Made by a program: the position numbers and the translations under genes. The notes under the pieces are model-generated. The model saw only the letters and a list, made by a program, of their open reading frames with translations. It did no database searches and was not told the origin of the DNA. This document shows, piece after piece, positions 53,295 through 60,845 of a stretch of 64,000 bases of DNA (position 1 is its first letter; every line of letters starts with the position of its first letter). Source of the stretch: Massilia niastensis DSM 21313 (lineage in GTDB: Bacteria; Pseudomonadota; Gammaproteobacteria; Burkholderiales; Burkholderiaceae_D); assembly GCF_000382345.1 (NCBI RefSeq), contig NZ_KB908087.1, positions 1-64,000 on the forward strand. Reading direction: 5' to 3'.

Positions 53295-54686
53295 TCACTT
53301 GACACATGGCATCGACACCTCGACCACGGTTCCCTGGCCGTCGGGCTTGCGGCAGATGCGGATGGCTGCATGATGCTGGTCAGCAATTTCCTTGACAATA
53401 GCCAAGCCCAGGCCATGGCCGCCCTGGGCGGCGCCTGGGAGCTTGTAATAGGGGACGAACAGCTTCTCGATCTCGTCATCCGGGATTGGGATCCCGTCGT
53501 TGACAACGCTCAGCAATGCGCGCCCCTCCCGTTGCACCACACTCAGCTGGATCTCCCCTTCCCGTGTCCCGTGCATCGAGGCATTGTCGATCAGGTTCTG
53601 CAGCAGCCGCCTCAACTGGGACGGCTCGCCCCAAACATGGCAATCGTACTCGGCATCCAGGCCGATGCTCTGCCCGCGACGTTCGAGAAGCGGTTCGACG
53701 GCCCCGATCACGTCACAGCACACCTCGCGCAGGGACAGACGGCAGGCCTCGGATACGTCGCCTCTGGCGCTGATGCGACCCAGCGCCAGCAACTGGTCGG
53801 CGAGCTTGCCGGTACGGCGCGCCCCGGACAACGCCGACGCGAGGGAAGCAGCGCGTTCCGATTCGCCATGCGAGCGCAGGGCGTTTTCAAGATGCAGCTG
53901 GATGGCGGCGATCGGTGTCCGGATTTCATGGGCGGCCGCGTTGATGAAGCGCTGTTCCCGCTCGAAGGCGGCCTTGATACGCACCAGGAGATGATTGAGT
54001 TCGGTGATGATCGGCGCCAGCTCCAGCGGTGTCGCAGGCAACTCGATCCGGTCGAGCGAGTCCGGCTTGCGCGCCGCGATCAGCGCGGCCAGGTCGGTCA
54101 GCGGTTGCATGCTGCGAATCAGCACGACATTCACGGCTGCCAGCATCAGCAGGCCGCCGACGATCAACGGTGCGAGGATCGACATGCCGATATAGTCCGC
54201 CATCTCCTGGCGCACCTCGTCCTTCTCGGCCGTGATCACCCATATCTTGCCAGAATGCAATGCGAATACCTGCCACAGGGTGGAGCCAATCGCGTGCTCG
54301 CTGAATCCTGCGACGAGCGGCGCAAGCGCCTCGGTCGGCGCCGACGCCGACTTGGCGAGCAACCTGCCGTCGTCGTGCCATACCTGGAAGGCGACCTTGG
54401 TTTCGTAGCGGTGGCCAAAGACTTCCGGCTCGTCGCTGGTGGCTGTCTCGAGTTCGCGCGGCAAGGTGATCACGAGCGGCGCATCGAGCGTGGCGGTCGA
54501 GAGCTGCTGGGCCACCAGGGCTTCCAGCACCCTTGCCGAGGTCGCCAGACGGGCGCTGAACAGTTCTTCCGATTCATGGCGCGCGACCGCGTGCGCGGCC
54601 AGGCCGATGCCGCCGAAGACGAGCAGCATGCAGATCAGGGTGGCCACGACCAGCCTGCGGCGGCCGGAATACATCAGGGTAGTCAT
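53295..54686 (-). CDS. Sensor histidine kinase (QseC/PmrB-like)
   Basis: 463 residues from the ATG at 54686, overlapping the response regulator stop in ATGA. Membrane helices at about 12-32 and 166-190 enclose a 130-residue periplasmic sensor region; a HAMP-like linker follows. The phosphorylated His is H253 in AAHEIRTPIAAI; the ATPase part has QNLIDNASMHG (N-box), and GGHGLGLAIVKEI (G2). The signal is unknown. Its place directly after the tandem USP genes makes a role in the same stress response possible. Confidence 0.9.
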   Translation of the reverse strand: MTTLMYSGRRRLVVATLICMLLVFGGIGLAAHAVARHESEELFSARLATSARVLEALVAQQLSTATLDAPLVITLPRELETATSDEPEVFGHRYETKVAFQVWHDDGRLLAKSASAPTEALAPLVAGFSEHAIGSTLWQVFALHSGKIWVITAEKDEVRQEMADYIGMSILAPLIVGGLLMLAAVNVVLIRSMQPLTDLAALIAARKPDSLDRIELPATPLELAPIITELNHLLVRIKAAFEREQRFINAAAHEIRTPIAAIQLHLENALRSHGESERAASLASALSGARRTGKLADQLLALGRISARGDVSEACRLSLREVCCDVIGAVEPLLERRGQSIGLDAEYDCHVWGEPSQLRRLLQNLIDNASMHGTREGEIQLSVVQREGRALLSVVNDGIPIPDDEIEKLFVPYYKLPGAAQGGHGLGLAIVKEIADQHHAAIRICRKPDGQGTVVEVSMPCVK

Positions 54687-55348
54687 GCACCGACGTCGCC
54701 CAGGCGGTAGCCGACACCGCGGATCGTCTTGATGACGCCGGGGGCGATCTTCCTGCGCAGGTGGTGGACATGGACGTCGATCGTATTGCTTTCGGCCCCC
54801 TCCCCCCAACCGTACACGGACTCTTCCAGCTGGGCACGGTTGAAGACGCGCTGCGGATGCTCGGCCATCTGCTTGAGCAGCATGAACTCGAGCCGCTGCA
54901 GTTCGACCGGCTGGCCGCGCCAGCTCGCGGTCAGGCTGTCCATGTTCAGCACCAGGGCGCCGAGCGTCAGCTGGTTGACCGGCCGGCCGTTCCGGCGCCG
55001 GGCCAGCACCCGAAGGCGGGCAAGCAGCTCGTCGAGTTCGAACGGCTTGACGAGGTAATCGTCCGCCCCCAGGTCGAGCCCGAGGATACGGTCGCGGATG
55101 GCGTCGCGGGCAGACAGGATCAGGATCGGCAGGGAGTTTCCGCTGGCGCGCACCACCTTCAGCACTTCGTTCCCGTCCAGCGTCGGCAAGCCGATGTCCA
55201 GCAGAACCAGGTCGAACGCATTATCGCGCAGCGCGGCGACGGCCGCCGCGCCGTCGCTCACGTGCTCGACCGTATAGTGGGCGCGGCGCAGAGCGACCAG
55301 CAGGCCGCTGGCCAGCAGTTCGTCATCTTCGATCAGCAGCAGTCTCAA
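54683..55348 (-). CDS. OmpR/PhoB-family response regulator (QseB/PmrA-like)
   Basis: 221 residues. Receiver domain with LIEDDELLA, phospho-acceptor D51 (LVLLDIGLP), Thr/Ser in ILSARD and the Lys of YLVKPF. The winged-helix output domain ends with VHVHHLRRKIAPGVIKTIRGVGYRLG. First gene of the two-component operon; the kinase follows with a 4-bp overlap. Confidence 0.93.
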   Translation of the reverse strand: MRLLLIEDDELLASGLLVALRRAHYTVEHVSDGAAAVAALRDNAFDLVLLDIGLPTLDGNEVLKVVRASGNSLPILILSARDAIRDRILGLDLGADDYLVKPFELDELLARLRVLARRRNGRPVNQLTLGALVLNMDSLTASWRGQPVELQRLEFMLLKQMAEHPQRVFNRAQLEESVYGWGEGAESNTIDVHVHHLRRKIAPGVIKTIRGVGYRLGDVGA

Positions 55349-55372
55349 GCGTCTTGTCCCCTTTCTGGCAGA

Positions 55373-56035
55373 TTATTTGCGGTTCGACGCGATCTTGTCC
55401 AGCAGTTGTCCGATCTCGCGCCGCCTGCCCTCGTCGGCCACCTCGCGCCCGGGACGCGCGGGCGCCTGCAAGGCCTTGCGCAAGGCCCGTTCGGCATTCT
55501 CGTAATCGTCCTTGCGAAACAGATAGTCGCCGTAGAAGTAGTTCGGGTCAATGCCCTGGGGATTGACCGCCAGGCCCTTTTTCAGGAATTCCTGGGCCTT
55601 CGTGTCGTCGCCAAAGCCGAGCGGCCATCCGGGCACCTGGTAGTACAGCGACCCCAGGCTGGTATAGGCGGAGCCGTCGAGCGCGTTCGGGTTGATCGCC
55701 AGCGCCTGCTCGAGCGACTTCTTCGCATTCTTGACATACTTCAGCGCCCCCATTCCGCCCTTCGCGCCCGCGTAGGTGGACTCGATGATGGCATACCAGA
55801 TCAGGACCTCGGCGCTGCCCGGATTGCGCGCCGCGACCTGCTGGGCCTCAGCGAGCAACTGTTCGAAGCGCTGCTCCTGTCCCGCGGGCGGGGTCTGGTA
55901 CTTGATCTGCTCCCATCGGTGCTGCAGATGCGCCACATCCTCCGGCACGCCGGCCCGGGCCGGGGCCGAGGCAAGCATCAGTGCGGCCAGCGATGTGACC
56001 AGCGACCTGGCGAAAACTCGGGCAAGGTGTTTCAT
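55373..56035 (-). CDS. Exported TPR-like protein
   Basis: 220 residues from the ATG at 56035. Signal peptide (MKHLARVFARSLVTSLAALMLASAPARA), then TPR-like helices (AQQVAARNPGSAEVLIWYAIIES, LEQALAINPNALDGSAYTSLGSLYY, FLKKGLAVNPQG, NAERALRKAL). It resembles periplasmic TRAP-associated/tetratricopeptide proteins; no partner is evident. It lies 24 bp upstream of the response regulator on the same strand and may be co-transcribed with it. Confidence 0.8.
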   Translation of the reverse strand: MKHLARVFARSLVTSLAALMLASAPARAGVPEDVAHLQHRWEQIKYQTPPAGQEQRFEQLLAEAQQVAARNPGSAEVLIWYAIIESTYAGAKGGMGALKYVKNAKKSLEQALAINPNALDGSAYTSLGSLYYQVPGWPLGFGDDTKAQEFLKKGLAVNPQGIDPNYFYGDYLFRKDDYENAERALRKALQAPARPGREVADEGRRREIGQLLDKIASNRK

Positions 56036-56065
56036 GGACGTCGTCTCCTTTTGCATGGTGGCTGC

Positions 56066-56866
56066 TTACCTCGGGAGATACTTGCGTATCTGCCCGAGCT
56101 GTTTTCGAATCGCACTGTCGGGTAGTCCTGGCGCCAGCTTGTTGAGCAGGACGAGGAAGCTCTCCTTCCGGCCCAGGATGCGCTGCCAGCCTGTTTCCTC
56201 AAGGAAGGCCAGGAACGCCTCCGCCACGGCGTCCGGCGAGTCCTGGGCGGTGCCCAGCGCCCGGTTCATCGCGTCGACCTGCGCGCTGTTGATCGGGGTG
56301 CGGGTCGAGCGCGGGGCGAAGTGCCGCACCGCGATCGCGGTATCGGACAGTTCGCGCCGCAAGGCCTGCGTGAATCCCGCCAGCCCGGCCTTGGCGGCGC
56401 CGTAGGCGGCGAACCCGGGGAAACCGAGCGAACCGAGCACCGACCCGATGTTGACGATCTGGGCGGCCGGCGCCCGGGCGAGCAACGGCAGCAGGGCGCG
56501 GGTGAGCAGCATCGGCGCCAGCAGGTTGGTCTCGACCATCTTGCGGATCGCGCCAGGCGACTGGGTCTCGAAAGCGTGGAAGTCGCTCACGCCGGCATTG
56601 TTGACGAGCAGGTTGATGCCGCCGCAGGCGTCGGCGGCCGCGGCGATCCGGTCGAGGGTCTGCGCTTCGCACAGGTCTGCGCACACGATCTGCAGTCGAT
56701 GCGGCTGCAGCTCCTGCTGCAAGGCCTCGAGGGCCGCTTGCTGCCGGCCGACCAGGATCAGCACCTCCGCACGCGGCGCCAGCCGGCGCGCAATCGCCGC
56801 GCCGATGCCGCCGCTCGCGCCGGTCAGCACTGCACGGTAAGGCGTGCCGGGTCCGTGGGCGGCCAT
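56066..56866 (-). CDS. Short-chain dehydrogenase/reductase
   Basis: 266 residues from the ATG at 56866, 1 nt after the stop of the diiron enzyme gene. Classical SDR: cofactor loop TGASGGIG (15-22), NNAG (89-92), and the catalytic Ser (S142/S146) with Y155 and K159 in YGAAK. The Arg at 38-41 (VGRQQ) would favour NADP(H). Last gene of the four-gene cassette; it probably reduces or oxidises the acyl product of the earlier steps. Confidence 0.88.
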   Translation of the reverse strand: MAAHGPGTPYRAVLTGASGGIGAAIARRLAPRAEVLILVGRQQAALEALQQELQPHRLQIVCADLCEAQTLDRIAAAADACGGINLLVNNAGVSDFHAFETQSPGAIRKMVETNLLAPMLLTRALLPLLARAPAAQIVNIGSVLGSLGFPGFAAYGAAKAGLAGFTQALRRELSDTAIAVRHFAPRSTRTPINSAQVDAMNRALGTAQDSPDAVAEAFLAFLEETGWQRILGRKESFLVLLNKLAPGLPDSAIRKQLGQIRKYLPR

Positions 56867-56867
56867 C

Positions 56868-57542
56868 TTACCGCCCCCCCGCGAACAGTTGCTCGCCGCG
56901 CGGCAAACTGCGGAACACATTCCCGTACAGGCCATACATCATGCGCGCCATGTGGATCACCGCCTCCCGGTCGCTCTCGTCCTCGAGCCGGTTCATCAGG
57001 CCGGCGAAAAAGGCGACATGCTCGACGTCCAGGCTGCCGTGCGAGCTCAGGTAGCTGAAGCCCTCGCCCGGCAGCGACAAGGCCGTGCGGATCGTATCGG
57101 CCGCATGGGTCGCCAGGGCCGTGCTGGTGCCTTCGAGCACATGGACCATCCCGAAGAAACCCACGGGATTGCCGCGGTCGATCTGGTGATACGCGTACGC
57201 CACCATCAGCTCGGTGCTCGCATGCGGCCGGGCATGCCGCTCCCGTTCCGGGTCCCCGCCGCAGGCGGCGATATCGGACAGGATCCATTCCTGGTGCCCG
57301 ACTTCTTCCTCGATGTACTCGGCGATGGCCGTGCGCAGCCATTCGTGCTTGCCGTCGAGGCGGCTGCCGCACGCCATCAGCAGGGGAACGGTATGTTTCA
57401 CATGGTGATAGGCCTGGCTCAGGAAGGCGATGTATTGCGCCGTCACCACCTTGCCCTGCAACGCATCCTGGATGATCGGGATCGACAACAGTTGCTGCCG
57501 CTCGGGCTCGGTAAGGCTTGTCAGGGTGTCGAAGAAATTCAC
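56868..57542 (-). CDS. Heme-oxygenase-like diiron enzyme (HDO/TenA-like)
   Basis: 224 residues, overlapping the ligase stop in ATGA. The all-helical fold carries a full set of candidate iron ligands with UndA-like spacing: E80 and H83 (EEEVGHQEW), E137 (VHVLEGTS), then H168, D172 and H175 (SSHGSLDVEHV). Enzymes of this superfamily (UndA, CADD, BesC, SznF) use O2 for C-C or C-N chemistry. It is not a thiaminase of the TenA type, since the catalytic Cys context is absent. Substrate unknown; a fatty-acyl or amino-acyl compound activated by the adjacent ligase is likely. Confidence 0.8.
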   Translation of the reverse strand: MNFFDTLTSLTEPERQQLLSIPIIQDALQGKVVTAQYIAFLSQAYHHVKHTVPLLMACGSRLDGKHEWLRTAIAEYIEEEVGHQEWILSDIAACGGDPERERHARPHASTELMVAYAYHQIDRGNPVGFFGMVHVLEGTSTALATHAADTIRTALSLPGEGFSYLSSHGSLDVEHVAFFAGLMNRLEDESDREAVIHMARMMYGLYGNVFRSLPRGEQLFAGGR

Positions 57543-59014
57543 GTGATGGACTCCGGTAGATCGAACAGCGAGGCGATGTCGCTCGCATGGTGGTCGAGGA
57601 TGGCCGCACGCCGCGGCCGTCCGTTGGCGGTGGCCAGGCCGTTGGCCGTTGTAAAGGGGGGCACAGCGATCCAGCGCCGTACCCGCGCGTAGTCGGGCAG
57701 ATCGGCATTCACCGCATCGACCGCCTGCTGGATCCGGTCAGGGCCGACACCCGGCGCGGACGGCACGACCAGCGCGGCCAGATAGGGCTGGGCCTCACCC
57801 ACCACCAGCGCCTGCGCCAGGGCGCCGGTGCCGGCCAGGGCGGCCTCGGGCCACTCCGGCGAGACGTTACGGCCGTACGCGGTGATCAGGACATCCTTCT
57901 TCCGTCCTTCGACATGGAGGAAACCGTCCCGGTCCAGGTGGCCCAGGTCGCCCGTCGCCAGCCATGCCGGCCCCGCCTCCGGCGCTTGTCCGAGGTAGCG
58001 GGCCGCCTGCCCGGCGACCAGGATCTCGCCGTCGGCGGCGATGCGCACCTGGCGTTGCGCGAGCGGGCGCCCGACGCTGCCGGCACGCTCCGCGCCGGGC
58101 AGGTTCAGCGCCACCACCGAGGCGCACTCGGACAGTCCGTAGCCTTCGTAGACCGGGAAGCCGCGCTCGCGCGCCGACGCCAGCAGGCGCGCCGAGACGC
58201 GCGCCCCGCCGACCGCGACGAAACGCAGGCTGGCGATACGGGGATCGTGCGGAACGGTCGCGGCGACCAGGGCCTGCAGCATCTGGGGCACCAGGATGAT
58301 GCTCTCGGCCCGGTAGCGCGCGATCGCCGCAAGGCAGGTCCCGGGATCGAAGTCGCTCGCGCCGCGCACTCCCGTCTCCGCCAGCGGCGGGCAAATGACC
58401 GTGGCGCCGCTCAGCAATGCGGTATACGCGCCGGCTATGTTTTCCAGCAGGACCGCGAACGGCAACAGCGACAGGTGGCGTTCGATGCCGAGCGGGGCCA
58501 GCGCCTCGTGGAGGGCCTGCGCCACCTCCCATTGCTGGCTGCTGCCCAGGCAGACGCCTTTGGGCGCCGAGGTGGTGCCCGAGGTAAAAGTAATCTTCCG
58601 GGTACCCTCCGGCAGGACGATGGACCCCGCCCTGGGAGCTTCGCACAGGGCAAGCGGCCCTGCGCAATCGATGACGCCGCCGAAACCGAGCCTGGCCGCC
58701 TGTTCCGGATCGGCGCAGAAGATCGCCTGGACGCCGCTCCCGACGATCACGTGCATCCACTGGGCGGGGGTGAAGAACAGGGGCAAGGGCACCAGGCAAA
58801 TGTCCAGCGCCTGGGCGGCAAGGTCGATCGCCAGCCACTCCGGACTGTTATCAGCCAGGATCGCCACCGGCGCCCGCGGCTGGCGGCGCGCCAGCAAGGC
58901 CGTGCCAACACGCTCGATCCTGCGCGCGAGGCCGGCGCGGTCCAGGTCATGCATACCGTCACTCAGCAAGTTGGCGCTGGCTGGAAGAGAATTGAGCAAG
59001 CTGTGCATAGCCAT
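57539..59014 (-). CDS. AMP-dependent acyl ligase (acyl-CoA synthetase-like)
   Basis: 491 residues from the ATG at 59014 (ATG 59008 and 58954 are alternatives), overlapping the 3' end of the upstream gene by 56 bp. ANL-superfamily motifs: TFTSGTTSAPKG, YEGYGLSECASV, TGDLGHLDRDG and GRKKDVLITAYGRNVSPEW. The C-terminal A10 motif reads NGLATANGRPRRA, with Arg at the place of the usual adenylating Lys. It probably activates a carboxylic acid and transfers it to CoA or a carrier; no carrier gene is adjacent. Confidence 0.85.
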   Translation of the reverse strand: MAMHSLLNSLPASANLLSDGMHDLDRAGLARRIERVGTALLARRQPRAPVAILADNSPEWLAIDLAAQALDICLVPLPLFFTPAQWMHVIVGSGVQAIFCADPEQAARLGFGGVIDCAGPLALCEAPRAGSIVLPEGTRKITFTSGTTSAPKGVCLGSSQQWEVAQALHEALAPLGIERHLSLLPFAVLLENIAGAYTALLSGATVICPPLAETGVRGASDFDPGTCLAAIARYRAESIILVPQMLQALVAATVPHDPRIASLRFVAVGGARVSARLLASARERGFPVYEGYGLSECASVVALNLPGAERAGSVGRPLAQRQVRIAADGEILVAGQAARYLGQAPEAGPAWLATGDLGHLDRDGFLHVEGRKKDVLITAYGRNVSPEWPEAALAGTGALAQALVVGEAQPYLAALVVPSAPGVGPDRIQQAVDAVNADLPDYARVRRWIAVPPFTTANGLATANGRPRRAAILDHHASDIASLFDLPESIT

Positions 59015-59618
59015 AGTGGATGTCGCCGAACATGACATGGGGTTGGGTGTCGTAATAGCTGCCCCACTGCCGCCCGCCATCGGGCAGCCGGGACGGATCG
59101 GCCGCTGCCAGCGGCTGCGGCTGCAGGTGCAGGCGGCCGAAGGAATTGAGCACGCTGGCGGTCGCCGTGAAGGCGACCCAGTGCAAGCCCATCCTGTACA
59201 GCAATCGGGTGGTGCGCACGATCAGGATGCGCGCCGCGCCGGGGCGGATGGCCGCCAGGTTGCCGACTTCCACGACCTGCGAGCGCGTGACCGGGCGCCC
59301 CAGGCGCCTGCCGATTTCCACTTCGAGCGGCGCATCGAGGTATTGCTCGAGGAAGGTCGGGCCGGCGTCCGCCGGCGAGTAGCCAAGCGCCGCGATCAGG
59401 GCGCCGCCCGCATCCCGGCACGCGACCAGGGTCTCGCAGAAGTGGCCGACATGGGCGCCGTAGGTAGCGAAGAAGCTGTTGCCGATGAAGTCTTCCAGCT
59501 CGGCACGCCCCGGGGAAGCGCGGGAGTGGGATTCGACGCGGTGCCCCAGCGCCGGCTGCTGGGCGTCAAGCCCCCCGCCCTCCTCCAACGGATAAGGAAA
59601 CGCCATCAAGCGTGACAT
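58959..59618 (-). CDS. Thermostable-hemolysin-family protein (GNAT/LuxI-like)
   Basis: 219 residues (ATG at 59606 is an alternative). It matches the T_hemolysin family: FIGNSFFATYGAHVGHFCETLVACRD, FLEQYLDAPLEVEIG, VVEVGNLAAIRPGAARILI and the SVLNSFGRLHL segment. Despite the name, the E-rich strand pattern resembles autoinducer-synthase/GNAT acyltransferases, so an acyl-transfer role is more plausible than lysis. No signal peptide. First gene of the cassette with the ligase, diiron enzyme and SDR. Confidence 0.78.
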   Translation of the reverse strand: MSRLMAFPYPLEEGGGLDAQQPALGHRVESHSRASPGRAELEDFIGNSFFATYGAHVGHFCETLVACRDAGGALIAALGYSPADAGPTFLEQYLDAPLEVEIGRRLGRPVTRSQVVEVGNLAAIRPGAARILIVRTTRLLYRMGLHWVAFTATASVLNSFGRLHLQPQPLAAADPSRLPDGGRQWGSYYDTQPHVMFGDIHYGYAQLAQFSSSQRQLAE

Positions 59619-59721
59619 AGGATTTACCGAAGTTAATGTAGTTCGGCACCAGCCTAGGGGGCCAAGATTAACTGCAGATTAAGCGGCGGTGCCGAGCCGG
59701 AGCGGTCGGCCGGAGCGCGCA

Positions 59722-60843
59722 CTAGCGCATGACGCTGCCGAAACGGGCCAGGGACAGCCCGAACAGTACGCCACCGATGCCCAGCAGCGCCAGGAAGGAC
59801 GTCCAGACCACGTCCAGCCCGGCTCCCCGGAACAGGATCGCCTGGCTCAACTCGACGAAGTGGGTGGTGGGCGCCAGCAGCATCAGTTCGCGCAGTCCGG
59901 CGGGAATGCTTTCGCGCGGCGTATTCGCACCGGAGAGCATTTGCAGCGGCAACAGAACCAGGATCACCAGCAGACCGAATTGGGGCATGTTGCGTGCGAC
60001 CGTCGCCATCAGAATGCCGAGCGAGGTCGTCGCGAACAGGTGCAGCGTGGCGCCGGCGAGGAACAGGAGGATGGAGCCCTGCACGCCGACCTGCAGCAGG
60101 GTGCGCAGGATCAGCAGCAGCGCGACCAGGGTCGCCAGCAGCACCACGGCTGCCATCGACCACAGCTTGGCCAGCAGGATCTCCAGGGGCGCGACCGGCA
60201 TGACCAGCAGGTGCTCGACGGTGCCGTGCTCGCGTTCGCGGATCATGGCGGCGCCGGTGAGGATCACCGACAGCATGGTGATGCTGTTCACCATCTCCAT
60301 CAGGCCGCCGAACCAGGACGGCGTCAGCGCCGGATTGAAGCGCGCGCGGACCGCCAGGTCGATCGCCGGTACCGCCTGCATGCGCACACCCTGCAGGAAC
60401 CCCCTTACCTCTCCCAGGGCGATCTGCTGGATGTAGCCGCTCCCCGTGAAGGCCTGGCTCATGCGGGTCGCATCCACGTTCAGCTGCAGCGCGGCGTCAC
60501 GCCCGGCCAGTACCCGCCGCTGGAAACCGGCCGGTATCACCAGCACGAAGGTGGCGCGGCCGCGGTCGAGGCGCTCGTCGGCCTGGTCGAGCGTGATCAG
60601 TTCGGGCGCCAGGAACTGCGGCGGCACGAACGCGCCCCGGATGCGCAGCGACAGCGGCGACCGGTCCTCGTCGACGATCGACAGCGCCGCCTTCGACAGC
60701 GTGTCCGGCTGCGCGGTCGCGGCCATGTAGACGCCGCCCGTGAACGAATACACCATCAGGATCAGCATCACAGGATCGCGCGCCAGGCTCCACAGTTCCT
60801 TGATTCCCAGGCGCCAGATCTTGCGCAAGGAGCGGGCCAGCAT
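59722..60843 (-). CDS. ABC-2 type permease (YhhJ-like)
   Basis: 373 residues from the ATG at 60843, 2 nt after the rbbA stop. One N-terminal membrane helix, a large extracytoplasmic domain (about 50-170) and five C-terminal helices with the ABC-2 signature (MIREREHGTVEHLLVMPVAPLEILLAKL). It matches YhhJ, the permease always encoded after rbbA. A weak inverted repeat at 59643-59695 follows the gene. Confidence 0.88.
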   Translation of the reverse strand: MLARSLRKIWRLGIKELWSLARDPVMLILMVYSFTGGVYMAATAQPDTLSKAALSIVDEDRSPLSLRIRGAFVPPQFLAPELITLDQADERLDRGRATFVLVIPAGFQRRVLAGRDAALQLNVDATRMSQAFTGSGYIQQIALGEVRGFLQGVRMQAVPAIDLAVRARFNPALTPSWFGGLMEMVNSITMLSVILTGAAMIREREHGTVEHLLVMPVAPLEILLAKLWSMAAVVLLATLVALLLILRTLLQVGVQGSILLFLAGATLHLFATTSLGILMATVARNMPQFGLLVILVLLPLQMLSGANTPRESIPAGLRELMLLAPTTHFVELSQAILFRGAGLDVVWTSFLALLGIGGVLFGLSLARFGSVMR

Positions 60844-60845
60844 GC

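Noticed and set aside
57539..58954. ATG 58954 as the ligase start, 4 nt after the upstream stop
   Set aside because: It would drop an N-terminal stretch (LLNSLPASANLLSDG) that looks like the usual beginning of this family, so the overlapping start at 59014 was preferred; not excluded.
59643..59695. An 8-bp inverted repeat after the YhhJ-like gene as a terminator
   Set aside because: The loop is 37 nt and there is no U-tract.
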